The position numbers were made by a program, and so were the translations under genes. Under the pieces are notes generated by a model that saw only the letters and a program-made list of their open reading frames with translations, was not told where the DNA came from and did not search any database. A stretch of 64,000 nucleotides of DNA from Linum tenue (Eukaryota > Streptophyta > Magnoliopsida > Malpighiales > Linaceae): positions 10,166,339-10,230,338 of the forward strand of contig CAMGYJ010000002.1 in the NCBI GenBank assembly GCA_946122785.1. Direction: 5' to 3'. Of this stretch, positions 56,832-64,000 are shown piece by piece; the first letter of the stretch is position 1, and the number at the start of each line of letters is the position of its first letter.

Positions 56832-57991
56832 CCCCCCCCCCTTTTTTTTTGCAGCAGACCATGATAGCTGGTTTCAGGTGAACCTTTAATCAAATTTTCT
56901 GAAAGAAGGTCAGGAGGAGTGGCCGAGTTTGTTTTCCCTTATAGCTTGGTACATCTAGAAGTACATGAACGATTTTAACTTCCAAGGAAAAAGGCTACCA
57001 GAATCATCTCTTATTAACTATGTCCACTTTAAAGCCAAGGAGTGGCTTAGGATTTGGGAATCGACAAGCATCAATTTGATCTCCAACGAGAGACTACACA
57101 CTACAGCGAGACTGCGAGAGGAACAGTTGATCGGATGGACGCAACTACTTATGCGGAGCTTTGGGGCATTTATCATGGTCTATCCTATGCTCGAAATCAG
57201 GGAACGCAACTACTTATTCTTGAAACAGATTCCAAGCTGGCTATTGACCTCATCAAGAACCATGAAGACCCTGCACACCCTCACTCTGACTATTTTGATA
57301 CAATTCGACGATTGATGGCTCAAAACTGAGTGGTGAGGTTAGTATATACATATCGGGAAGGGAATAGAGTCGCGTACTGGCTCTCGAAGCACAGTCTCTT
57401 CTATCCCTTTGGTATGCATGAACTAACCAAACCACCAAGCGAGCTACAAATTGAATGCTACTGGAAGACATCATGGGAATAAGTTTTCCGAGAATGGTGA
57501 TTGCGCAAACAAGTTGAGTCTTTAGCTGCAGGCACTTGGCTGAGATGTTGTGTTTATTTGGTTTTACTGATTTGAGTTGATAGTGGCCTAATTTGTAACT
57601 GTTGGTTTATGGAAACTTTGGCTTACGACTCCCCTTAAAAAAAAAAATCTATCATAAAAAGAATCGCCATGCTAGCCAGAACATGGTGATTCACCCTAAA
57701 AGAACTGAAGAGCGATACTAATTCAAAATTATCACAAACACTTGGACGTAAGGTTTTAAAAAGCGCAACCAAAGATAAGATAGGCCAACGGTAAAGCTGC
57801 CGCGACAGTGAAGGTTTGGGAGTTGCAGATCCTAAATTCGAATCCAAGTGAGACATGTTCACATTGTGGCCTTGGCGGTGCCTAATCAGCATTGAGATGG
57901 CATCGGCGGTTCATAGTCAACATTGAGTTGTGTCTCAAATGATGTCACGATGTATTTCGCTGGCGCTAAGCAAGAGTCTCAATGCTCGCCT

Positions 57992-58069
57992 TGTTAGTGT
58001 TGTGGTATATGATCCACGATTGAACCTCTCCCAACAACTCGAGTTATTGGGATCAACTGGTTCATGACA
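57992..58069 (+). repeat. TRIM 5' LTR
   Basis: 78 bp, TG...CA, directly followed by the primer-binding site. Confidence 0.9.
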
Positions 58070-58120
58070 TGGTATCAGAGCCTTCTGTGACCGAGAGGTC
58101 TTGTGTTCGATTCACGGTGA

Positions 58121-58230
58121 CCCCCATTTGTTAAGCACATGGTATTCTTGTCTTCAGACCTGTGCAAACTTCAAGCCCCCATTTGTTAAGCACATGGTAT
58201 TCTTGTCTTCAGACCTGTGCAAACTTCAAG
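58121..58230 (+). repeat. 55-bp tandem duplication inside the TRIM
   Basis: CCCCCATTTGTTAAGCACAT... to ...CAAACTTCAAG is present twice head to tail, essentially identical, between the primer-binding site and the hAT insertion. Confidence 0.9.
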
Positions 58231-58869
58231 CCCTTGTGTAGGGGTGGGCGTTCGGTCCGGTTTTAACTCTCCGAACCGAACCGAACCGACCCCGAACTGA
58301 CCGAAACCGAATTTCCTTCATTTCGGATCGGAATTCGGATGCAAAATCCTTCTACTTCGGAATACATGGTGGTACCACCCGAAACCGAATTCCGAATTCC
58401 GAACCGTAAACCGAAATGTTGTATAAGCTGGTAAGTGGTAATGGGCCAAGGGGCAAGGGCTGGGCTGCAAGCCCAAACCCAATTGAAGAAACCCAGCCCA
58501 GCAGCCAGCCTCCCAATGACCCAATCCCAACTCAAAAGAAACAAACCCTAACAACCCCTAACCCTCTCGGCCTCTCCTCTCTGCCTCTCGAGTCTCGCCC
58601 TCCACCTCCAGCAGCCAGTCTCCTTCGAATCGATCGTCTCCCGACCCTCCAGCGACCAGCAGCCAAAACTCCATTCCGTTCCGTCTCCCGACCCTCAGTC
58701 GCCGTCGCCGCCGCCCTCCCATCACTGATTTCCAGTCGCCGCCACGCCTGCCTCCCAACAACAACTCGAGTCTCGAGAGTCGAGAGTCGCCGCCCTCCAT
58801 CTCTGCACCATGAGTCACCGCCGGCGCCGGGGGTAGCAGAGCAGAGCACGACAACTAGTCAGCCACCAC

Positions 58870-59745
58870 CATGGTTGTCATGCCAGTGGCATGCCGGCCG
58901 GTTGAACCAGGTTCAACCGGTACCGGTCATGAAACCGGCTGGAAGGCCACCGGTATGATGCCTTGGTCAATACCGGTCAATTTCGGTCAAAACCGGAAAT
59001 GCCGGGTGGTCCAACCGGAATTTTGAATCCGGAAATTCAAAGAAGCGTCATCGTTTTGGGGACGTTTCGCGAGTCAGACCCAACTCTTCCTCCCATTCAG
59101 TCGTCGATCGCTAACTCAACTCTGCTTTCTCCTTCCTCGGTGAACATCCAATCCTAGAGAAATCGACGGTCAGACAGGTCGCGGCGAATTCTGCAGTAGG
59201 AAGGCGCGGTGAGATCGGAAGGCGGGCGGATTTGGAAGCTCTGCCTTTCTACTTCCTCGCGAACCCTAGAGTTGTCGATGGCGATGCGAGCCGCGAGATC
59301 CAGAAGGTAAAGGCGAGAAGAGAGAGTAGGGAAAAAGGGAGAGCGGGTTGGATTTAGGTCGATGATTCGGAGGTGAGTCAGGCGGAAATTGAGATGGGAT
59401 TATGGAATTACCATTCTTGCTGCGAGAGGGATTAGGGAGTGCACATGTGTAATTATGGAGTTTCCAACAATGGATTTATTACTCTAGGTTGAGATGGGAT
59501 AGAGAGGAATAATGGAGGCCTTAGGATTATGGAGTTTCCATCATTGTTGCTGTTTGCGAGTTTCCTTTTTTGGATTATGAGAGAAAACGAACAAATAAAT
59601 ATTAATATATTATTGTTATATATATATTATTGTTTGGGATATTTTGGTAAAACCGGCATAACCGGCATATGAACTGGTTGTACCACGGTTGAACCATTCC
59701 ACTCATAAAACCGGCGCACCGGCATAAACCGGTTTGACAACCTTG
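58870..59745. mobile_element. hAT-type MITE, 876 bp, perfect 8-bp TSD
   Basis: Ends CATGGTTGTCATGCC and GGTTTGACAACCTTG, with GCCACCAC duplicated (58862-58869, 59746-59753). Same family as 22840-23224 (shared CATGGTTGTCA, AACCAGGTTCAACCGGTACC-like and CCGGTTTGACAACCTTG blocks) but with a longer centre. It ends 100 bp before the transposase start codon. Confidence 0.93.
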
Positions 59746-59845
59746 GCCACCACCATCCAGCTTCCAGCAGTGCAGGCGCAGGGCCCCCATTGTCGCCCCT
59801 CGTCGACGGCAGTCGCCATCTGCCCATCTCTCTCCATCGAAAGCC

Positions 59846-62516
59846 ATGAGCACCACCAATCGAAAATCCAGCAAACGAAAAAATCCTGGCAGCTCTTCTC
59901 ACACTGACGGTCCAATTCCAAATATTGCAACCGAGGATGTTCATGTTTTGGTAACTATCTATTTCCAGTTTTGATGTCTATTCTGTAAAATGAAGCTAGC
60001 TAGCATAAAAAAAAAAACCAAGAAAAAAGACAGCAGGGGCCTAATTGAACTATTGAGGTCTGAAGCATGGTTTGATTGACTTCGATTTATATATGTTTAT
60101 GTTTGTTAATTGATAGAAAAAAGATAGCTAGCTAATAGCATTAAGAGGAAAAAGATAGAAAAAAGACAGTAGGGGTCAAAAATGAAGAATGGTTTGATTT
60201 ATGTTTGTGTTTGGATGATTTAGGACCAAGAATCATCAGAGAATGAAGTTCCCGAGCCCGGGGGTGGTGATCCTTCAGCTCCTCCTGCTGGTGTTCGTTC
60301 TACAACACATATTCGATCCTCAAAAAGGAAAGATATGGAGCCACGTGCTCCATGTTGGAAGCAGTTCTCAAAGTTCAATGACAAGGACGGCAATAAGAAG
60401 TCAAGGTGCGACATTTGTGGGATTGAGTATGATGCTGATCCACAAAAGAATGGTACCAATGCCATGAATGCTCACATGCGAAGAGGTTGTAGGAGCATAA
60501 AAGGTACCACTCAGCAACTATTGAACTTAGAGAAAACTGGGATTGAGAATGAGGGTGCTTTAACTAACTGGAAATTTGATCAAGAAGCTATAAGAAAGGG
60601 ATTAGCTTACATGATCACCGTTGATGAGCTTCCGTTCAAATTTGTGGAGGGGATGGGGTTTAAGTACTTCATGTCACTATGTTGCCCTAGGTTTAATATT
60701 CCTTCTAGAAGAACAATGACTAGGGATTGTTTTGGTTTCTATGGTGAGATGAAAGACAAGTTGAAAAAGTTTTTTCAAAGTTGCGAAGGAAGTGTGTGTT
60801 TGACTACTGATGCATGGACTTCAAACAAACAAGATAGCTTTATGTGCTTGACTGCTCACTTTATTGATCAAGATTGGAAGTTAAGAAAGAAGATCATAAA
60901 TTTTGGTGAACTTAAAGGTCATAAGGGAGTGGATATTGCTGAGGGTATTGTTGATTGTCTTGATGGTTGGGGAATTAAGAAGGTATTCTCTATTACCGTG
61001 GATAATGCATCCTCCAATGATACAGCTGTTGCAAAATTGAAGGAAGTGTTCAATGCTAGAGGTATTAGCATCTGTGATAATGCATTCCTTCATATGAGAT
61101 GTGTAGCTCACATCTTAAATCTAGTTGTGTCTGATGGACTTGGAGATATCTCGTTGTCTGTGAAGAGGATTAGGGAAGCGGTGAGGTTTATTAGAAACTC
61201 ACCTGAAAGGTTGAAAAGATTTCATGAGTTTGCTGCAGTTCAGAAGATAGAAGGCAAACGAGGGTTATCTCTTGACGTTCCCACAAGATGGAACTCGACA
61301 TTCCTGATGTTGCAAGCTGCTGAGAGGTTTGAGAAGGTCTTTATGATGTACGAAATGTATGACGAGCAATTTCGAAAGGACTTGGAAAGCAAGAAAGATA
61401 GACATGGCATAATTGGGGTTCCTGAGAAGACTGATTGGGATAATGCAAGGAGAATGATGGGTTTTCTGGGTCGTTTCTATGACTTCACCTTGAAGATCTC
61501 AGGTTCCCATTATACTACTTCTAACTTGTTTCTACAAGAAGTGCATTCCCTATATCATTTGATTAACAAGTGGGTGGAAGAAGTTGAAAAAGATTATGAC
61601 TTGAGTGTCATGGCTAAGAAGATGAAGCTAAAGTATGAGAAGTATTGGGGTGATGTTGATAAAATGAACAAGTTACTCTACATTGCCACTGTAATGGACC
61701 CGAGGTACAAGCTGGGATTTCTGGAGTACGGGTTGAAGAGGGTCTATCCTGAAGATGGCAAGGGAGGACGTATGGCAGAAGATGTGCGCAAGGCGACATT
61801 TGAGCTCTTTGCTCACTATGAACAAGTGTGGAAGTCAAAACAACATAAGGGTGCTTCTACTGCTACTTTGACTCCTATTGTGGAGGAGTGTGGTAATGAT
61901 GTGATTGATGTTCTTGCTGAGTATAAACGACATAGAGAGCAAATTGATGGGGCGGTGAACAAATCTGAGTTTGAAAGATACCTTCGTGAAGCTGATGAGC
62001 CGATGGAGATGAACTTTGATGTATTAGGTTGGTGGAAGGTTAATTGTTCGAGGTTTCCAGCCCTTTCTATGATGGCTAAGGATGTTCTAGCGGTCCCAAT
62101 TTCTACCGTTGCATCCGAATCTGCATTTAGTGCCGGTGGGAGGATTCTCGATGATTTCAGAAGTTCATTGACTCCTAGAATAGTGGAGGCCTTAATTTGT
62201 AGCTCAGATTGGATTCGAGGTGATTCTAGACCATCATTAGATGAGGAGGACGCGGAAGAGGTTGACAAAATAGATGAAGGTAAAATCTTAAAACTAGCAT
62301 TACATATTTACATTGTGATTGATTTTTAGCTTATGATTAGTCTATATTGATTTTTTTTGGTTTGATGTTGCAGAATTGAACAAGTTGATGGATGCAATAT
62401 CCATTAGAGATAACCTTGTTTCATCTACTTCCACTTCGAATGTAACAAGTGGTCGTACCGATGGCGATGGATCTAGTAGTGGTTTTTGTGATAGTTCCGA
62501 TTTCATGCATGATTGA
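59846..62516 (+). CDS. hAT transposase (zinc-finger BED, RICESLEEPER-like)
   Basis: Three exons: 59846-59950, 60224-62279 and 62374-62516, giving 767 residues in phase. A BED zinc finger lies at about residues 75-125 (CWKQF, RCDICGIEYDAD, NAHMRRGC). The DDE catalytic core shows Asp in CLTTDAWTSNKQ near 229, Asp in ITVDNASSNDTAV near 294 and Glu in VASESAFSAGGR. The C-terminal hAT dimerisation domain (residues about 615-700, EFERYLREADEP, WWKVNCSRFPALSMMAKDVL) is complete. It would bind the element ends and cut and paste them. No stop or frameshift was found. Related plant genes include domesticated DAYSLEEPER-type proteins, but intact TIRs and TSD here argue for a transposon. Confidence 0.93.
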
Positions 62517-63160
62517 TCTCACAAGTAGGTAATCTTAACTTTTTAGAGCAATGGTTTTATTCTATTTGTATTTATCTCTATATTTATTCATCACTAACCA
62601 TTTTTTTCATGTATAATTCTTAGGCCTTGGCTAGCAAAGGAGTCAATTGTCCAAGATTGAAGAAACAAGAAGTAAGGAGCAATGAAGAACCAAGAGATGA
62701 TAAATGGACTTTGGAGTTTCAATTTATGTTTTAAGTATGATGTAATTTATCTTTTCATATGGTAGACTTTGATGTTTGAATGGTGGATTTTGGTATTTGT
62801 ACTTGTCTTGAATTTTAGAATGGTTGACAATTGATGTTTGAGACTTTGTGTGCTTATTTGTTGTCTCAAGTTCCTCTAAAAAAATGAGGCAGCAGCTGCC
62901 ATAAAAAAATGAGGCAGCAGTTCCTCTAAAAAAATGAGGCAGCAGGTCATTCCCAAACATACAGCATGTCCTTTTCGGTTTGACCACCGAACCGAACCAG
63001 TCTATAATTCGGTTCGGTCGAACCGAACCGAATTATATTCTGGTTCGAGTTCGGTCTGGCCATTTGAGGAAGCAGCCGACCCGGTATCCATCTTTTCGGT
63101 TTCGACCGAACAACCGATGCCCACCCCTACCCTTGTGAGTGGCTTTCGTTTGAAGGGGCG

Positions 63161-63238
63161 TGTTAGTGTTGTGGTATATGATCCACGATTGAACCTCTCC
63201 CAACACGTCGAGTTATTGGGAGCAACTGGTTCATGACA
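63161..63238 (+). repeat. TRIM 3' LTR
   Basis: 78 bp, three differences from the 5' LTR; followed by the CGCCT duplication. Confidence 0.9.
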
Positions 63239-63277
63239 CGCCTTAGGCCTAGCGCTTTTTTAAACCTTGCTTAGACG

Positions 63278-63588
63278 ATAATTTTGCATCATGAATCAAC
63301 GTATAATGTTTTTTTTAAAGGATCGCATCGTAGTTCGTAGAAAGGAAACAGTGACCAAGTTAACCAGCGCCTCTTCCACTCCCTGGACTAGAATTTTGGA
63401 ACTCCCACCCACCACCATCTCCTTTTCCCCTGTCTCTTCATTTCCTCTTCCATAATCGTCGTGTATTTATAATGCGGTGGTCACTCTAAGAGCCATATAT
63501 CTAGTAATACCTACTGCAGGGGACGGTGGCCGGAACCTTGGTTTGAAACTTGGGATGTAGTAGTAGAGACGACGCCGACAGAAAGAAG
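63278..63588. other. Upstream region of the helicase gene
   Basis: Probable promoter and 5' leader. A TATTTATAA stretch lies near 63464. No gene is seen. Confidence 0.4.
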
Positions 63589-64000
63589 ATGACGACGAAG
63601 CCGGTGAAGAAGAGTTCAAGCAACGAGAAGAAGGAAAGTTTCATCACAAATTTGTTTTCGTGGTCACTTGAGGACATTTTCAATGAACGTCTACTCGAGG
63701 TCTCCCAGATACTTTCTTTTAAGCTTACCCTGCTTGGGTTGTTCATGCTGATCCTGTCCTCCACAAATCACAAGCAACTTCATTATTTTAATTGGACTGA
63801 TCTTTTGTGTTAGTGATTGATTTGAGTCCTATGTGTCAATTGGATAGTCACAACTATTTCTTCTTGTTGACAGTTTTGATATTGTATTGGCACAATCTTC
63901 CTGCATTATGAACTGGGCTATACTTATAACACCTTTTTGCAGGTACCAATGATTCCAAAGTCCGTGGATTCAACAAAACAATACTTGAAACAGTTCGTGG
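63589..64000 (+). CDS. SEN1/MAA3-like superfamily 1 helicase, N-terminus, partial
   Basis: Exon 1 is 63589-63699 (GT donor at 63700) and exon 2 starts at 63943 after TTTTTGCAG and runs off the window. The 56 visible residues include ESFITNLFSWSLEDIFNERL and VPMIPKSVDSTKQYLKQFV. That arrangement (F-SWSLED-xxN ... V-xxIP-xxF-xS-xxxY-xxxF) is the N-terminal signature I associate with plant UPF1/SEN1-like helicases annotated as tRNA-splicing endonuclease positive effectors. The helicase motifs themselves lie beyond the edge, so the call rests on this short stretch. ATG at 63589 is the first in frame after a Lys/Arg-rich leader. Confidence 0.6.

Larger units (their letters stand above)
53390..57649 (+). 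mobile_element. LINE (L1-type) relic interrupted by a gag-only LTR element
   Basis: Left part (53390-53744): codons for FWQRNWKIHCSERVRFFIWL and, after a frameshift, PLCNEGIETNMHCL and THKIWKKVIPVQNQ, the zinc-binding RVT domain. Right part (56850-57480): WYIWKYMND-like and TYAELWGIYHGLSYARNQGT with LETDSKLAIDLI, the RNase H-like domain. It ends with about 160 bp of 3' UTR and a poly-A tract (57639-57649). Several stops and frameshifts show it is dead. Bases 53745-56831 are a later insertion. Confidence 0.75.
58239..63129 (+). mobile_element. Autonomous-looking hAT transposon, 4891 bp, perfect 8-bp TSD
   Basis: Ends TAGGGGTGGGCGTTCGGT and CGATGCCCACCCCTA are inverted hAT termini with TTCGGTTCGG-rich sub-terminal DNA. 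CCCTTGTG flanks both sides exactly (58231-58238, 63130-63137). The interior contains a complete transposase gene (59846-62516). A smaller hAT MITE (58870-59745) has inserted between its left end and the gene. Confidence 0.96.
57992..63238 (+). mobile_element. TRIM element split by an hAT transposon, 5-bp TSD
   Basis: Two 78-bp LTRs (57992-58069 and 63161-63238, three differences) begin TGTTAGTGTTGTGG and end GGTTCATGACA. A primer-binding site TGGTATCAGAGCC follows the first (58070-58082) and a polypurine GAAGGGG precedes the second. CGCCT is duplicated on both sides (57987-57991, 63239-63243). Without the inserted hAT the element is about 350 bp and non-coding, as expected for terminal-repeat retrotransposons in miniature. 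Confidence 0.92.
57749..63269. mobile_element. hAT-type MITE, outermost shell of a four-deep nest
   Basis: Left end TAAGGTTTTAAAAAGCGC (57749) and right end GCGCTTTTTTAAACCTTG (63269) are inverted repeats. Flanks CTTGGACG (57741-57748) and CTTAGACG (63270-63277) match at seven of eight bases. Its own sequence is only about 270 bp; the rest is the TRIM and what that contains. Confidence 0.75.

Noticed and set aside
57770..57880. tRNA-derived SINE (box A and box B-like motifs, TTCGAATCC)
   Set aside because: The stretch lies inside an hAT MITE defined by TIRs and a near-perfect 8-bp TSD, and no SINE ends or tail were found.
63934..64000. Reading frame of 63550-63813 continuing past exon 1 as a single-exon small protein
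   Set aside because: The family motif continues only after splicing at 63699/63943; the unspliced tail has no conserved residues.

Overview
This is nuclear DNA of a flowering plant, almost certainly a eudicot. Coding exons are split by short GT/AG introns, a tRNA-Tyr gene carries an intron, the genes are plant-specific (an APL3-type ADP-glucose pyrophosphorylase large subunit, a PV42-type SnRK1 gamma-like protein, a PCH1-like protein, a phenylcoumaran benzylic ether reductase cluster), and the mobile elements are the usual plant mix of Copia, LTR-gag, TRIM, LINE, CACTA, hAT and Mutator-like types. The species cannot be fixed from sequence reading alone.

Layout. 1-2256: 5' part of a minus-strand Copia retrotransposon that runs off the left edge. 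2.7-25.1 kb: a gene-rich block with tRNA-Tyr, RPS25, two hAT-type non-autonomous elements, a LINE 3' end, an AGPase large subunit gene (13 exons), a PV42a-like gene, a minus-strand PCH1-like gene, an SPB1/FtsJ rRNA methyltransferase gene (11 exons) on the opposite strand, and a duplicated Cys-rich mini-ORF. 23.8-35.1 kb: three minus-strand PCBER/isoflavone-reductase-like genes with the same five-exon structure, separated by AT-rich DNA, MITEs, a probable Helitron end and a decayed F-box gene. 37-44.4 kb: a second F-box gene cut in two by a young full-length Copia element, with a MITE and a TRIM relic between its parts. 44.6-53.1 kb: a complete-looking CACTA element with both transposase genes. 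53.4-63.3 kb: a LINE relic holding a very young gag-only LTR element, followed by a four-deep nest of hAT MITE, TRIM, autonomous-looking hAT and another hAT MITE. 63.6 kb to the end: first exons of a SEN1/MAA3-like helicase gene.

How it fits together. The left half is ordinary housekeeping, starch and light-signalling gene space. The middle is a lignan/neolignan-type reductase cluster. The right half is a transposon trap whose insertions can be ordered in time because target-site duplications, terminal repeats and reading frames survive on both sides of each element. Exon coordinates were derived by hand from splice signals and protein-family continuity. No alignment or database search was run, and family names rest on recognised motifs.
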